Part shown: in pieces, positions 25,727 through 37,515 of the stretch
Layout: each line of letters opens with the position of its first letter
Position numbering within the stretch: the stretch's first letter is position 1
NCBI RefSeq assembly: GCF_030814815.1
Contig: NZ_JAUSVR010000009.1
Location: forward strand, 153,655 to 217,654
Direction: 5' to 3'
From: Ancylobacter amanitiformis
GTDB lineage: Bacteria > Pseudomonadota > Alphaproteobacteria > Rhizobiales > Xanthobacteraceae
DNA: 64,000 nt
Notes under the pieces: model-generated
Told to the model about the DNA's origin: nothing
The model's database searches: none
What the model saw: only the letters and a program-made list of their open reading frames with translations
Program-made: the position numbers and the translations under genes

Positions 25727-27085
25727 TCAGGGCTTGCGCGCCGCCAGCTCGCGGAAATGCCCGCGCGCCTGCAGATAGGCGAGGATGCCGAGCCCCGGCA
25801 CGGCCGCCAGCGCGGTCACCGCGAAAAACACCATCCACCCTGTCTGCGCCGCCACGAAACCGGCGGTGGAGGCCAGGAAGGTGCGCCCCACCGCCGCCAG
25901 CGCGGTGAGCAGCGCATATTGCGTGGCGGTGTGCGCCCGGTCGCCGCACAGCGCCGAGATATAGGCGACGAAGATCACCGTGCCGATGGCGCCGGTGAAA
26001 TTCTCGACGATGATGGTCAGCGTCAGCGCGCCGAGATCGACGCCCATCCAGGCCTGCCAGGAAAACACCAGGTTCGACGCCATCTGCAGGATACCGGCGA
26101 TCCACAGGCTGGTCACCAGCGGCAGCGCCCGGGCGATCAGCCCGCCGGCAAAGCCGCCCAGCAGCGCGGCGGCGAAGCCCACGCCCTTGACGATGCCGGC
26201 ATAGGCCGCCTTGTCGAAGCCGATATCGATGACGAAGGCGCCGGTCAGCACCCCGGCAAAGGCATCGCAGAACTTGAAGAACACCACGAAGCCGAGCACG
26301 GCGACCGCGCTGCGGCGCGAGAAGAACTCGCCGAAGGCGCCGACCGCCGTCTCGCCGATGCGCGCGAACACGCCCACGTCATGGGAAATCACCGGCCCGC
26401 CGGCCGGCTCCCGCGCCAGCAGCGTGGCGAAGAAGCCGACGCTCACCATCAGCGCGGCGGCGATGTAGCCATAGGCCCACACATCCGCGCGCGCGACGCC
26501 GATCGCCTCGAACCACGCCACCAGCAGCACGACGCCGGCGCCCGAGGCCAGCATACCCACGCGATAGGCCGCGACATAGCCGGCCATGCCGGCCGCCTGC
26601 TCGCGCGTCTCCAGGCTCTCGACGCGGAAAGCGTCCACCACGATGTCCTGCGTCGCCGAGGCGCAGGCCACGAGGAACGCCCCGAGCGCGACATGCCAGG
26701 GCGACAATACCGGGTCCTGGAAGCCCAGCCACACGACGGCGAGCGCCAGCAGCCCCTGCGTGAACACCAGCCAGCCCCGCCGGCGCCCCAGCCAGCGCCC
26801 GAGCAGCGGCACGTCCAGCGCATCGACCAGCGGCGCCCAGATGAACTTGAAATTGTAGGGAACGCCGACCAGCGCGAACAGCCCGATCGTGGTGAGGTTC
26901 ACCTTGGCTTCCGCCATCCAGATAGTCAGCGTCGCGCCGGAGAGCGCCAGCGGCAGGCCGGAGGAAAAGCCGAGCAGGATGACGATGAGCACGCGCGGGC
27001 GCAGATAAACCGCGAGGCTGGCGAGCAAGCCATCCTCGGCATCCGGGGCCCGCGGTGGGGCGGCATCCTTGGCGGCCTCGGTCAT
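25727..27085 (-). CDS. ampG: AmpG-family muropeptide MFS permease
   Basis: 452 residues, 12-14 predicted helices. Opens with the family motif VLIVILLGFSSGLPLALSGATL and has VPYNFKFIWAPLVD and ASATQDIVVDAFRVE, all characteristic of AmpG. It imports GlcNAc-anhydroMurNAc peptides from the periplasm for cell-wall recycling, linked elsewhere to beta-lactamase induction. Last in a run of four minus-strand genes after the transglutaminase; the 108-bp gap leaves co-transcription possible but unproven. Confidence 0.9.
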   Translation of the reverse strand: MTEAAKDAAPPRAPDAEDGLLASLAVYLRPRVLIVILLGFSSGLPLALSGATLTIWMAEAKVNLTTIGLFALVGVPYNFKFIWAPLVDALDVPLLGRWLGRRRGWLVFTQGLLALAVVWLGFQDPVLSPWHVALGAFLVACASATQDIVVDAFRVESLETREQAAGMAGYVAAYRVGMLASGAGVVLLVAWFEAIGVARADVWAYGYIAAALMVSVGFFATLLAREPAGGPVISHDVGVFARIGETAVGAFGEFFSRRSAVAVLGFVVFFKFCDAFAGVLTGAFVIDIGFDKAAYAGIVKGVGFAAALLGGFAGGLIARALPLVTSLWIAGILQMASNLVFSWQAWMGVDLGALTLTIIVENFTGAIGTVIFVAYISALCGDRAHTATQYALLTALAAVGRTFLASTAGFVAAQTGWMVFFAVTALAAVPGLGILAYLQARGHFRELAARKP

Positions 27086-27193
27086 GGGTCGGTCGTGCCC
27101 CCGTTGATCCCCGCGCCGAATCGCGTGGCGACGCGAGCGTTGTTCCTAACCCGGCCGGCCGGTCCTGTCGCGACGGCGCGTCCGTCCGGCGCG

Positions 27194-28105
27194 TCAGTCC
27201 GGCTCGAGCTCGCGGGCGGGCGGGGCCTCGGGCATCGGGATGACGTCGACCTCGACCGAGAGCTTCTGCTTGCCCGAGCCGATCAGCACGCCGCCGATCG
27301 GCGCCACGTCGCTATAATCGCGGCCATTGGCCAGCACGACATGGTCGGTGGCGACGATCAGCGCATTGGTCGGATCGAGCCCCTGCCAGCCATCCTCTTC
27401 CCCGCACCACACCGACACCCAGGCGTGGGTCGCATCCGCGCCCTGCAGCCGCTCCTTGCCGGGCGGCGGCTCGGTGCGCAGGAAGCCCGAGACATAGGCG
27501 GCCGGCAGGCCGAGCCCGCGCAGCCCGGCGATCATGATATGGGCGAAGTCCTGGCACACGCCGGCCCGCAGGTTGAACGCCTCCAGCGCCGGCGTGGTGA
27601 CGTCCGTCGCGCGCGGATCATAGGTGAATTCCTCGTAGATCCGGCGCATCAGGTCGATGGCGCCGGCCAGCATCGGCCGGCCGGGCGGGAAGCTCTTCGC
27701 GGTCCATTCGGTGATGGCCGGGCTCAGCGGCACGGCGGGGCTGGGAAACATGTGGTGCGCCGGCGAATGGGGGCCGGGATCGAGGCAGGACGACGACGCC
27801 TCGCGCACCGCCTCCCAGGCGGGCGAGGCGGCGGGATCGAGCGCCGGGCCGGCCGTCACCTCCACCCGCGCCCGCGTGCGCACCCGGAATTGGGTATGCG
27901 GCGTCTCGATGCGGATATGCACCACCGTATTGCCGAAGAAATCGCGCGTTTCGATCCACTCCACCGGCTCGGGCTCGACGGCGAAATGGCTCGCCACCAC
28001 CCGCTGGCCCGGACGGGCGACCGGCACCATGCGCACCACATGGCGGGCGACCGGCACGGCATGGGCATAGGAATAGGCCGTGGTCTGGTGAATGTCGTAG
28101 ATCAT
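27194..28105 (-). CDS. Transglutaminase-like cysteine peptidase-fold protein
   Basis: 303 residues. N-terminal beta-sandwich (MIYDIHQTTAYSYAHAVPVA, the bacterial transglutaminase N-domain) and C-terminal transglutaminase core with the triad: Cys in RAGVCQDFAHIM, His in ATHAWVSVW, Asp in GLDPTNALI. Soluble. Sits 10 bp after the ATP-grasp/alpha-E gene. In this widespread gene set the protein is predicted to make or cut amide bonds in a small peptide product, from comparative-genomic work on amidoligase systems; no biochemistry is established. Confidence 0.88.
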   Translation of the reverse strand: MIYDIHQTTAYSYAHAVPVARHVVRMVPVARPGQRVVASHFAVEPEPVEWIETRDFFGNTVVHIRIETPHTQFRVRTRARVEVTAGPALDPAASPAWEAVREASSSCLDPGPHSPAHHMFPSPAVPLSPAITEWTAKSFPPGRPMLAGAIDLMRRIYEEFTYDPRATDVTTPALEAFNLRAGVCQDFAHIMIAGLRGLGLPAAYVSGFLRTEPPPGKERLQGADATHAWVSVWCGEEDGWQGLDPTNALIVATDHVVLANGRDYSDVAPIGGVLIGSGKQKLSVEVDVIPMPEAPPARELEPD

Positions 28106-28115
28106 GGCGCCCGCC

Positions 28116-30629
28116 TCACGACACCAGATCCCACGGCGTTTCCACCGGCTGGCGATGGATGAAATAGCGCTCGGCGACGTCGTTCGACAGTTCCATCAGC
28201 TGGCCCTCGATCTCGCGCAGGCGCGCGTCGTCGAAGTCGAGCGCGTCGAACGCCCGCATCGAGGCGACGAGGCGGGCGGCGAGCCGCTCCTCGGGCGGGG
28301 GCGGCTCATCCCCCAGATGACCCGGCAACTGGTCGAGATGCGCCATGATGGCGTCGATCTGGTAGGCCAGCGAGCGCGGATTGACCGATTCCAGCAGCAC
28401 AAGGTCGAGCACCGGCGCGCGGCTCTCCACCATCACATAGCGCGAGCGGTAGGTGATCTGGCTGTCGCACAGTTCCAGCAGCACATCGAGCGCGCCGGCG
28501 GTGGGCGCTTCGCCGGCCAGCGTGCGGGCGAAGCGGCAGGTGGCGATGGCACGCTCGATGCGCCGGCCGAGATCGAGAAAGCGCCAGCCGGCGAGGCGGT
28601 TCATGTTTTCCGAGGCAAGGCCGGAAAAGGCGGCGAGCGCGCGCAGCGCCCGGTCGGAGCGCTCATAGGCGTCCGGCTCCGCGCTGGCGGCGGGCACCGG
28701 CTCGGCCATCATCAGCGACAGGTCGGCCAGGGTGCGCCAGGCATCCGGCGACAGGCGGTCGCGAATGACCGAGGCGGTATGGCGTGCCGCCTCGATGATG
28801 TTGGGCAGCGAGCCGTGGAGGTCGCGGCGGGACAGCGCGGCCAGCGCATGCCGCGCCGGCTTGGTGGTGGCGAGGTCCGCCGGCATCGCGCCCCAGAGCT
28901 GGAGCAGGCTCACCAGCCCGCCGAGCGAGGAACCCCCGCCCTCCAGCGAGGAGGACAGCCGGCCCATCAGCGTGCGCAGCAGCCGCAGCGTCGTCTCGGC
29001 CCGCTCGATATAGCGCCCGAGCCAGAAGAAATTATCCGCCGCCCGGCTCGGCAGCGGCCCGGTCTGGCGCTTGATCTCCACCCGGTCCACCGCCGGCAGC
29101 AGCGAGGTCTGCTCGGTCGGGCCGGCGTCGAGCACCCACACATCCGCCGAGCGGCCGCCGCTCTGCATGGTGACGGCGCGCGCGTCCAGGCTGTCGGACA
29201 CCCGGCAGAAGCCGCCGGGCATCACCTTCCAGCCGGTCTCGGTCGCGGTGAGGAAGATGCGCAGGATGAACGGGCGCGGCTCCAGCTTGCCATTGCGCCA
29301 CACCGGCATGGTCGACAGGCGCGCCGCCTCCTGGCCGACGAAGTCGACCCCGCGCGCGCGGATCGCCGCCTTGATGCGGGCACGGTGGGCACGGTCGAGA
29401 TCGGCGCCGATCACCGAGCCCTTGTCGAGCAGGCCGGGCAGCGTGCGCTGGAAGGCCGGCGAGATGACGAGGTCCTCGAAACTGTCGAGCACGCGTTCGC
29501 GCTCGGCTTTCTGGCCGCACCACCAGGTGGCGACATTGGGCAGGATAGGCGCCTCGCCCAGCACGCGCTGGCCGAGCTTGGGCAGGAAGCCCATCAGCGC
29601 GGGCGCCTCCACCACGCCGACGCCGACGGCGTTCACCACCGCCACCCCGCCCGAGCGGATGGCCTGCACCAGCCCGGGAATGCCGAGCCGCGACCGCGGA
29701 TTGAGCTCCAGCGGATCGGCATAATCGGAATCGAGGCGGCGCAGCAGTACGTCCACCCGCTTGAGCCCGGCCACCGTGCGCACGAACACCACATTGTCGC
29801 GCACCGTGAGGTCCTCGCCCTCCAGCAGCACGAAGCCGAGATAGCGCGCGAGATAGGCGTGCTCGAAATAGGTCTCGTTCAGCGGGCCGGGCGTGAGCAG
29901 CCCCACCCGCCCCTCGCCCGAGCGGTCCAGCCGAGTCAGCCCCGCCCGCATCGCCTGGAAGTAGCTCGCCAGCCGCACCACGTTGAGCGAGCGGGCAAGA
30001 TCGGGCAGCGCCCGGCCGATGGCGATGCGGTTCTCCAGCGCATATCCCGCCCCGGATGGCGACTGGGTGCGATCCGACACCACCCACCAGCTCCCGTCCG
30101 GGCCGCGCCCGACATCGGCGGCATAGATACGCAGAAAGGTGCCGCCATTCGGGTCGACGCCGACCATCGGACGCAGGAAATCCGGCGAGCCGGCGATGGC
30201 CGCCGCCGGCAGCGCGCCCGAGCGCACCAGCTGGCCATCGCCATAGATATCCGCCAGCACCGCCTCGACCAGCTGGGCGCGCTGGATCAGCCCGCGCTCC
30301 AGCGCCTGCCATTCGCGCTCGTCGATGACGAGCGGCAGATGCGACAGCGGCCAGGGGCGCTCGCCGCCATTGGGATCGTCATAGACGCGGTAGAACACAC
30401 CGGAGCGGTAAAGGTGTCGGTCGGCCGCCTGGAAGCGGCGATTGACCTCCTCCACCCCCATCTCGGCGAGCGCGGCGAGCATGGAATGCCAGTGCGCGCG
30501 CGGGTACCCCTCGGCATCCACGAGTTCGTCGTGCACGCCGGGCAGCGTCTTGTACCCCGCCAACAGCGCCTCGACCGCCTCTTCCTCGAAGCGGCGTGTG
30601 CGCGCCTGTGGCTCACTGCGTCTGGGCAT
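28116..30629 (-). CDS. Circularly permuted ATP-grasp type 2 fused to alpha-E domain
   Basis: 837 residues joining two families that are separate genes in many genomes. The N-terminal ~480 residues are CP_ATPgrasp (YDDPNGGERPW near 83, GVDPNGGTFLRIYAADVGR near 155, LTPGPLNETYFEHAYLAR, NAVGVGVVEAPALM), expected to ligate an amino group to a carboxylate using ATP. The C-terminal ~340 residues are alpha-E (NFFWLGRYIERAE, then GWRFLDLGRRIERA), a helical domain that always accompanies it. Part of a three-gene set with transglutaminases on both sides; role inferred as peptide or amide synthesis. The ATG at 30629 follows the DUF2126 gene after 105 bp. Confidence 0.88.
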   Translation of the reverse strand: MPRRSEPQARTRRFEEEAVEALLAGYKTLPGVHDELVDAEGYPRAHWHSMLAALAEMGVEEVNRRFQAADRHLYRSGVFYRVYDDPNGGERPWPLSHLPLVIDEREWQALERGLIQRAQLVEAVLADIYGDGQLVRSGALPAAAIAGSPDFLRPMVGVDPNGGTFLRIYAADVGRGPDGSWWVVSDRTQSPSGAGYALENRIAIGRALPDLARSLNVVRLASYFQAMRAGLTRLDRSGEGRVGLLTPGPLNETYFEHAYLARYLGFVLLEGEDLTVRDNVVFVRTVAGLKRVDVLLRRLDSDYADPLELNPRSRLGIPGLVQAIRSGGVAVVNAVGVGVVEAPALMGFLPKLGQRVLGEAPILPNVATWWCGQKAERERVLDSFEDLVISPAFQRTLPGLLDKGSVIGADLDRAHRARIKAAIRARGVDFVGQEAARLSTMPVWRNGKLEPRPFILRIFLTATETGWKVMPGGFCRVSDSLDARAVTMQSGGRSADVWVLDAGPTEQTSLLPAVDRVEIKRQTGPLPSRAADNFFWLGRYIERAETTLRLLRTLMGRLSSSLEGGGSSLGGLVSLLQLWGAMPADLATTKPARHALAALSRRDLHGSLPNIIEAARHTASVIRDRLSPDAWRTLADLSLMMAEPVPAASAEPDAYERSDRALRALAAFSGLASENMNRLAGWRFLDLGRRIERAIATCRFARTLAGEAPTAGALDVLLELCDSQITYRSRYVMVESRAPVLDLVLLESVNPRSLAYQIDAIMAHLDQLPGHLGDEPPPPEERLAARLVASMRAFDALDFDDARLREIEGQLMELSNDVAERYFIHRQPVETPWDLVS

Positions 30630-30734
30630 GCCAACCTCTATGCGCGCCCGAGACCCTGCGAGGCAACCCGCCCGTGACCGCGCCGGCGTCGCGGTCCACC
30701 GCTCGATGCGCGCGGGCTCCCTCCATCGCCCGGG

Positions 30735-33700
30735 TCAGACCCGGGCCGGTCGTCGGAGGTCGAGCGTGGCCGGGAACTCCGACGACGGCTCCTCGGGCGG
30801 CACGAACAGATAGCCCGGCGTGTGGCCATAATCCTGGAAGCGCGCCAGACGGCGCGCCTGCGCCTCGTAGGAATTCACCGGGAACGTGTCGTAGTTCCGC
30901 CCGCCCGGATGCGCCACATGGTAGACGCAGCCGCCCAGCGAGCGGTTGGACCACAGGTCGACGATATCGAAGGTCAGCGGCGCGTGCACCGGAATGGTGG
31001 GGTGCAGGCCCGAGGCCGGCTGCCACGCCTTGAAGCGCACGCCGGCGACGAACTCGCTGAACCGCCCGGTGGGCCCCAGCGGCAGGCGCCGGCCGTTGCA
31101 GGTGATGATATGGCGGATCGGGTTCAGCCCCTCCACCTTCACCTGCAGGCGCTCGACCGAGGAATCGACGAAGCGCACCGTGCCGCCGACCGCCCCTTCC
31201 TCGCCCAGCACATGCCACGGTTCCAGCGCCTGGCGCAGTTCCAGCGTCACGCCGCCATGCTCGACCTGGCCGAAATAGGGGAAGCGGAACTCGCGCTGCG
31301 CCTCGAACCAGCTCGGATCGACCCGGTAGCCGGCACGGCCGAGATCGTGCAGCACATCGAGGAAATCGGCCCACACGAAATGCGGCAGCATGAAGCGGTC
31401 ATGCAGCGCCGTGCCCCAGCGGGCCAGCGGGCCCTCCTGCGGTTCGCGCCAGAACCAGGCGATGAGCGCGCGCAGCAGCAATTGCTGGGCGAGGCTCATG
31501 CGCCAGTCCGGCGGCATCTCGAACGAGCGGAATTCGACAAGCCCCAGCCGGCCGGTCGGCCCGTCCGGCGAGAACAGCTTGTCGATGCAGATTTCCGAGC
31601 GGTGCGTGTTGCCGGTGACGTCGGTCAGCAGATTGCGGAACAGCCGGTCGACCAGCCAGGGCGGGGGCGTCTGCCCCTTGCCCGGCGCCGGCACGTTGGC
31701 CATGGCGATTTCGAGTTCGTAGAGCGAATCGTGCCGCGCCTCGTCGATGCGCGGCGCCTGGCTGGTCGGGCCGATGAACAGGCCCGAGAACAGGAAGGAC
31801 AGCGAGGGGTGCCGCTGCCAGTAGGTCACCAGGCTCTTGAGCAGGTCCGGCCGGCGCAGGAACGGGCTGTCCGCCGGCGTGGCGCCGCCCACCACCACAT
31901 GATTGCCGCCGCCGGTGCCGGTGTGGCGCCCATCCACCATGAACTTCTCGGTGCCGAGCCGCGACAGCCGCGCTTCCTCATAGAGGTCGCGGGTGATCTC
32001 GACGCAGGTCTTCCAGTTCGCGGCCGGGTGAACGTTCACCTCGATCACGCCGGGATCGGGCGCGACGCGGATGACGTTGAGCCGCGGATCGACCGGGGGC
32101 GTGTAGCCCTCGATATGTACCGGCATGCCGAGATCGCCCGCCGTCACCTCGATGGCGGCGAGCAGTTCGAGATAGTCCTCCAGTCGCTCGGTCGGCGGCA
32201 TGAAGACGCAGAGCCGGCCATCGCGCGGCTCGATCGTCAGCGCCGTGCGCACCGCGCCGGTGCCGGTCAGCACCTGGTCGACCTGCTCGGTATGGCCGTC
32301 CTCGGTCGAGGTGCGGCGATAGAGCTGGTGCAGCGTCTCGACATCCGGCAACTCGCCGGTGATCGTCATGGGGTCGGCGGGATTGACGTAAGGGTACGCC
32401 GCGGGCGGCACCCAGGGCAGCGCGGCCAGCGGCAGGCGGAAGCCGACCGGCGAATCGCCCGGCATGAGGAACAGCTTGCCGCGCCGGAAACGCCATTTCT
32501 CGCTGACCCAGCCGCGCTGCGCCCGCGCCTGCCAGCGCTGCACCGGCAGCACATAGCCGGTCGGCCGGCCAAGGCCGCGCTCGAACACGCGCGCGATCCG
32601 CGCGCGGTCCTCCGGGCTCTCCAGCTTGGAATCCAGCGGATCCACGTTCACCGGCAGGTCGCCCTCCTTGAGGATCCAGTGGGCGGGATCCTCATAGGCG
32701 GGTTCGACATAGCCGGGCGCGAGGCCGAGGCGCTCGGCGAGGCCCTCGGTGAAGACGCGCGCCTCTTCCGGCCCCGCGCCGGCGAGATTCTCGGTGGCGA
32801 TCAGGTTGGGATCGCGCCAGATCGGCCGGCCGTCCTTGCGCCAGTAGAGCGAGAAGGTCCAGCGCGGCAGGCTCTCGCCGGGATACCACTTGCCCTGGCC
32901 GTAATGCATCATGCCGCCGGGAGCGAAGCGCCGGCGCAGGCGGCGGATCAGGTCGTCGGCGCGCATGCGCTTGGTGGGGCCGACGGCGGAGGTGTTCCAC
33001 TCCGCACCCTGGTAGTCGTCGATCGAGATGAAAGTCGGCTCGCCGCCCATGGTGAGGCGCACATCCTGCGCGGCGAGGTCGGCGTCGACCTTGTCGCCGA
33101 GCGCGTCCAGCGCCGCCCAGGCGTCATCCGAGAAGGGCAGCGTGACCCTCGGCTTCTCCGCCACGCGCGTCACGCGCATGATGAAGTCGAACTCGGTCGT
33201 GGTGTCCTCGGTGGCCGTGTAGCCGCCGGTGATGGCGGCGGCGGAGGTGTAGTTCGGGGTGGCGCAGAGCGGCAGGTGGCTCTCGCCGCACAGAAGGCCC
33301 GAAGTGGGGTCGAGGCCGATCCAGCCGGCGCCGGGCAGGTAGACCTCGCACCAGGCGTGCAGGTCGGTGAAGTCGACCTCCGTGCCGGTCGGCCCGTCCA
33401 GCGCCTTCACGTCGGGCTTGAGCTGGACGAGGTAGCCGGAGACGAAGCGCGCGGCAAGGCCGAGCCGGCGCAGGACCTGCACCAGCAGCCAGCCGGAATC
33501 GCGGCAGGAGCCCGAGGCCAGCGCCAGCGTCTCGTCGGGCTTCTGCACGCCCGGCTCCAGGCGGATGAGGTAGCCGACCTTCTGTTGCAGCGTGCGGTTC
33601 AGTTCGACCAGGAAGTCGATCGTGGTGATCGGGCCGCTCGGCCGCACCTGCTCGACATAGGCATCGAGCAGCGGACCGCCTTCCTCCAGTTCGAGATAGG

Positions 33701-34046
33701 GAATGAGTTCCTTTGCCAGATCCGGGGGATAGGCGAAGGGGAAGCCCTCGGCGAATTCCTCGATGAAGAAATCGAACGGATTATAGACCGTCATGTCCGC
33801 GATGAGGTCGACCTCGACGCGGAACTCGGTGGTCGGCTCGGGGAAGACGAAGCGCGCCATCCAGTTGCCGAACGGGTCCTGCTGCCAGTTCACGAAGTGG
33901 TTCGACGGCGTGACCTTGAGCGAATAGCTCTTCACCGGGGTCCGGCAATGGGGCGCGGGACGCAGACGGATGATCTGGGGCCCCAGCGTGACCGGCCGAT
34001 CATACTTGTAGGCCGTGACGTGATGCAGGCTGGCAAAGATTGTCAT
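30735..34046 (-). CDS. Transglutaminase-DUF2126 large protein
   Basis: 1103 residues. The first ~290 are a transglutaminase-like domain ([19 protein letters not shown]; Cys in [10 protein letters not shown], His in [10 protein letters not shown], Asp in GLDPTSGLL). The rest is DUF2126, with [31 protein letters not shown] and [11 protein letters not shown], a segment reminiscent of glutamine-synthetase-like or ligase active sites. First gene of the three-gene amidoligase-type set and typical in length. The start at 34046 is where similarity begins; an in-frame upstream extension to 34154 is unlikely. Upstream gap to the RND gene is 221 bp. Confidence 0.88.
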   Translation of the reverse strand: MTIFASLHHVTAYKYDRPVTLGPQIIRLRPAPHCRTPVKSYSLKVTPSNHFVNWQQDPFGNWMARFVFPEPTTEFRVEVDLIADMTVYNPFDFFIEEFAEGFPFAYPPDLAKELIPYLELEEGGPLLDAYVEQVRPSGPITTIDFLVELNRTLQQKVGYLIRLEPGVQKPDETLALASGSCRDSGWLLVQVLRRLGLAARFVSGYLVQLKPDVKALDGPTGTEVDFTDLHAWCEVYLPGAGWIGLDPTSGLLCGESHLPLCATPNYTSAAAITGGYTATEDTTTEFDFIMRVTRVAEKPRVTLPFSDDAWAALDALGDKVDADLAAQDVRLTMGGEPTFISIDDYQGAEWNTSAVGPTKRMRADDLIRRLRRRFAPGGMMHYGQGKWYPGESLPRWTFSLYWRKDGRPIWRDPNLIATENLAGAGPEEARVFTEGLAERLGLAPGYVEPAYEDPAHWILKEGDLPVNVDPLDSKLESPEDRARIARVFERGLGRPTGYVLPVQRWQARAQRGWVSEKWRFRRGKLFLMPGDSPVGFRLPLAALPWVPPAAYPYVNPADPMTITGELPDVETLHQLYRRTSTEDGHTEQVDQVLTGTGAVRTALTIEPRDGRLCVFMPPTERLEDYLELLAAIEVTAGDLGMPVHIEGYTPPVDPRLNVIRVAPDPGVIEVNVHPAANWKTCVEITRDLYEEARLSRLGTEKFMVDGRHTGTGGGNHVVVGGATPADSPFLRRPDLLKSLVTYWQRHPSLSFLFSGLFIGPTSQAPRIDEARHDSLYELEIAMANVPAPGKGQTPPPWLVDRLFRNLLTDVTGNTHRSEICIDKLFSPDGPTGRLGLVEFRSFEMPPDWRMSLAQQLLLRALIAWFWREPQEGPLARWGTALHDRFMLPHFVWADFLDVLHDLGRAGYRVDPSWFEAQREFRFPYFGQVEHGGVTLELRQALEPWHVLGEEGAVGGTVRFVDSSVERLQVKVEGLNPIRHIITCNGRRLPLGPTGRFSEFVAGVRFKAWQPASGLHPTIPVHAPLTFDIVDLWSNRSLGGCVYHVAHPGGRNYDTFPVNSYEAQARRLARFQDYGHTPGYLFVPPEEPSSEFPATLDLRRPARV

Positions 34047-34267
34047 AGGCACCAACTGGACAAGGAACCCCGAGCGGACGGACGGTCGCCCGCCCGTACG
34101 ATGGCAGATTGTGGACGGAAGGGAACGCACGAATCGTGCCGCGCGACACTCCACCGGCAGGCCCGGCCCACGACGTTGCGCGAGGGAGCCAGGCTGCCGG
34201 CAAAATGACGCCCCGCCTCAATATGCGGCAATGGGGTGCTGCTTATTGAGGCGGGCATGTGCCGGCA

Positions 34268-37200
34268 TCACGGCGCCGGCTGCGCGCTGGCGGGCGGTTC
34301 GCCCGAAGGCGGCACGGCGGCGGTCGCGGGCTTCTTGCCCCGGCTCCGCCACTCTTCGAAACGCTGCAGCACGGTGTAGAACGAGGGCACGAACAGCACG
34401 GCGAGGCAGGTCGAGGCCAGCATGCCGCTGAACACCGCGATGCCGATCGACTTGCGCGAGGCCGCGCCGGCGCCGGTCGCCAGCACCAGCGGCAGCACGC
34501 CGAGGATGAAGGCGAAGGAGGTCATCAGGATCGGGCGGAAACGCAGCCTGGCCGCCTCCACCGCCGCATCCATGATGTCCAGCCCCTCCGCCCGTTTCTC
34601 GCGGGCGAACTCCACGATGAGGATCGCGTTCTTCGCCGACAGCGCGATCAGCAGGATGAGGCCGATCTGCGTGTAGAGGTTGTTCGCCACGCCGAGCCCG
34701 GTGAGCGCGCCCACCGTGCCGAGCAGGGCGAGCGGCACGGCGAGCAGCACGGAGAGCGGCAGGATCCAGCTCTCATACTGGCCGGCCAGCACGAAATAGA
34801 CCAGCAGGATGGCGAGGCCGAACACGTAGTAGACCTCGTTGCCGACCACCTCTTCCTGGTAGGACATGGCGCTCCACTCATAGCCCGTGCCGGGCGGCAG
34901 CGTGTTCGACGCCACCTGCCCCATGATGTCGAGCGCCTGGCCGGACGAGAAACCGACCGCCTGCGCGCCCACGATCGTCGCGGCGGGATAGAGGTTGTAG
35001 AGCGTGATCAGCGGCGGGCCGAATATCGGCGTCACCTCCGCGAGGGTGCCCAGCGGCACCATCTCACCCTTGGGCGTGCGGATCTTGAGGTTGAGGATTT
35101 CCTCCGGCGTGCGGCGGAACTCGGAATCGGCCTGGATATAGGCCTGGAAGGTCTGGCCGAACTGGTTGAACTGGGTGACGTAGCTTGAGCCGACATAGCC
35201 CTGCACCGCCGAGAAGACCTGCCCGATCGTGACGCCGAGTGTCTCGGCCTTGACCCGGTCGATCTTCAGGAAGAGCTGGGGCACGTTGGCGCGGAACGAG
35301 GTGGAAAGCCGCTGCAGCGCCGATTGGCTGGAGGCGTTCTTCACGATGGAATCGGTCAGGCTCTGCAGTTCGACGAAATCGAAGCTGCCATTCTTCGATT
35401 CCACCATCATGGTGAAGCCCGAGGCGTTGCCGATGCCCTGGATGGGCGGGGGCACCAGTACGAAGGTGGCCGCGCCGTCGACCTTCTGCAGCTCCGCGTT
35501 CAGTGTCTTGTAGAGCCAGAGCAGGCCCTGCCCGGCCTTGTCACGCTCATCCCAGCCCTTGAGCATCACATAGGCGACGCCGGCATTGGGCAGCGTGGCG
35601 TTGTTGTCGAGCACCGACACGCCGGAAATGGCGATCACGTTCTCCACGCCCGGGGTCTTCTTGGCGATATCGGAGATCTGCTTCATCACCGCATCGGTCC
35701 GCTGCAGCGAGGCGGCGTCGGGAAGCTGCGCGCCGATCAGAACATAACCCTGGTCCTCGGTCGGCAGGAAGCCGGTCGGCACGCGGGTGAGGCCCCAGAT
35801 GGCGCCGCAGATCAGGATAAGCCCCACCGTCACGGTGATATGGCTGGCATGCACCATGTGGCGGATGACGCCGGCATACCAATGCTCGGCCTTGTCATAC
35901 ACCGCGTTGAAGCCGCGATAGAAGAAGTTGCGCTTCTCCGGCGGCACCGGCGGGCGCAGCCAGAGCGCGCACTGGGTCGGCTTCAGCGTCATGGCGTTGA
36001 TGGCCGAGATGAAGGCCGTCGCGGCGATGACCAGCGCGAACTGCTGGTAGAGCTGCCCGGTGAGGCCGGGCATGAAGGCGGCGGGAATGAACACCGACAT
36101 CAGAACAAGGGTGATGCCGATGATCGGGCCGAGCAGTTCGTCCATCGCCTTTTCGGCGGCGAGCCGTCCCGGCAGGCCCTTCTCGATGTGGCGCGCCACC
36201 CCCTCGACGATGACGATGGCGTCGTCGACCACGATGCCGATGGCCAGCACGATGGCGAACAGCGTCGACAGGTTCACCGTGAACCCCATCGCCGCCATGG
36301 CCGCGAAGGTGCCGATGATCGTCACCGGCACGGTAGTGGCCGGCACCAGCGTCGCCCGCCAGTCCTGCAGGAAGACCAGGATGACGATGAGCACGAGGAT
36401 GCCCGCCTCGAACAGCGTCTTGTACACCTCGGTCACGGAGGCGTTGACGAACACCGTGGTGTCGAACGGTATCTGGTAGGCGAAGCCGGGCGGGAAGTCC
36501 TTGGCGAGGATCGCCATCTTGTTGCGGACTTCGGTCGCCACCTGCAGCGAGTTCGCCTCCGGCAACTGGTAGATGCCGAGCGCCGCGGCAGCCTGGCCGT
36601 TGAAGGTGAAGGTCTGGCTGTAGGTCTGGGCGCCAAGCTCGACGCGCGCCACGTCGCGCAGGCGGGTGATGCGCCCGCCATCGGCATTCGACACCTTGAC
36701 GATGATGTTCTCGTAGTCGACCGCGTCGTTCAGCCGCCCGTCAATGGTCAGCGTGTACTGGAAATTCTGCCCCTTCGGCACCGGCGGCATGCCGACGACG
36801 CCCGAGGCGACTTCCTGGCTCTGCTGCTGGATGGCGTCGATCACGTCCTCCGGCGTGAGCTGGCGCGCCTGCAACTCGTCCGGATTGAGCCAGATGCGCA
36901 TGGCGTACTGGCCGGCGCCGAACACGCTGACATTGCCCACGCCGGGCAGGCGGGCGATTTCGTCCTGCAGATTGATGACGCCGTAATTGGCCAGGAACAG
37001 GCTGTCATACTTGCCCTCCGGCGAGTAGAGCGTGACGAATTGCAGGATGGCGGTGGATTTCTTTTGCGTCGTCACGCCCTGCACCTGCACCGCCTGCGGC
37101 AGCGAGGACATGGCGATCGCCACCCGGTTCTGCACCAGCACCTGCGCGAAGTCGGGGTCGGTGCCGATGGCGAAGGTGACGGTCAGCGTATAGGTGCCGT

Positions 37201-37456
37201 CGCTGGCGCTGGTCGACTGCATGTAGAGCATGCCTTCGACGCCGTTCACCTGCTGCTCGATCGGCAGGGCCACCGTGTCGACCAGCGTGCGCGCGCTCGC
37301 GCCCGGATACAGCGTCGTCACCTGCACCGTGGGCGGCACGACGTTGGGATACTGGGAGACGGGCAGCTTCAGCAGCGCCACGGTGCCGATGAGGACGAAT
37401 ACCAGCGCCAGGACGTTGGCGAGAACCGGCCGTTCGATGAAGAAGCGTGAAATCAT
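34268..37456 (-). CDS. RND multidrug efflux permease (AcrB/MexB type)
   Basis: 1062 residues, standard for HAE-1 RND pumps. Starts [19 protein letters not shown]; proton-relay Asp pair in [18 protein letters not shown], and the usual duplicated six-helix halves with large periplasmic loops. Pumps hydrophobic drugs or solvents from periplasm and inner leaflet. The adaptor gene is 59 bp upstream on the same strand. No TolC-type outer-membrane gene or TetR regulator is adjacent, so an unlinked channel is presumed. C-terminal tail is Pro/Ala-rich. Confidence 0.93.
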   Translation of the reverse strand: MISRFFIERPVLANVLALVFVLIGTVALLKLPVSQYPNVVPPTVQVTTLYPGASARTLVDTVALPIEQQVNGVEGMLYMQSTSASDGTYTLTVTFAIGTDPDFAQVLVQNRVAIAMSSLPQAVQVQGVTTQKKSTAILQFVTLYSPEGKYDSLFLANYGVINLQDEIARLPGVGNVSVFGAGQYAMRIWLNPDELQARQLTPEDVIDAIQQQSQEVASGVVGMPPVPKGQNFQYTLTIDGRLNDAVDYENIIVKVSNADGGRITRLRDVARVELGAQTYSQTFTFNGQAAAALGIYQLPEANSLQVATEVRNKMAILAKDFPPGFAYQIPFDTTVFVNASVTEVYKTLFEAGILVLIVILVFLQDWRATLVPATTVPVTIIGTFAAMAAMGFTVNLSTLFAIVLAIGIVVDDAIVIVEGVARHIEKGLPGRLAAEKAMDELLGPIIGITLVLMSVFIPAAFMPGLTGQLYQQFALVIAATAFISAINAMTLKPTQCALWLRPPVPPEKRNFFYRGFNAVYDKAEHWYAGVIRHMVHASHITVTVGLILICGAIWGLTRVPTGFLPTEDQGYVLIGAQLPDAASLQRTDAVMKQISDIAKKTPGVENVIAISGVSVLDNNATLPNAGVAYVMLKGWDERDKAGQGLLWLYKTLNAELQKVDGAATFVLVPPPIQGIGNASGFTMMVESKNGSFDFVELQSLTDSIVKNASSQSALQRLSTSFRANVPQLFLKIDRVKAETLGVTIGQVFSAVQGYVGSSYVTQFNQFGQTFQAYIQADSEFRRTPEEILNLKIRTPKGEMVPLGTLAEVTPIFGPPLITLYNLYPAATIVGAQAVGFSSGQALDIMGQVASNTLPPGTGYEWSAMSYQEEVVGNEVYYVFGLAILLVYFVLAGQYESWILPLSVLLAVPLALLGTVGALTGLGVANNLYTQIGLILLIALSAKNAILIVEFAREKRAEGLDIMDAAVEAARLRFRPILMTSFAFILGVLPLVLATGAGAASRKSIGIAVFSGMLASTCLAVLFVPSFYTVLQRFEEWRSRGKKPATAAVPPSGEPPASAQPAP

Positions 37457-37515
37457 GGCGCAGGCCCTGGGTTCGAGCGGGCTGGATTCGAGCGGTCCGG
37501 CTCAGACGATCGACG

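Noticed and set aside
30822..34208. 1128-codon open frame on the plus strand
   Set aside because: Mirror of the DUF2126 gene; composition (Arg, Gly, Asp, His) is that of an antisense GC-rich frame.
35324..37450. 708-codon open frame on the plus strand
   Set aside because: Antisense to the RND permease, no recognisable protein features.
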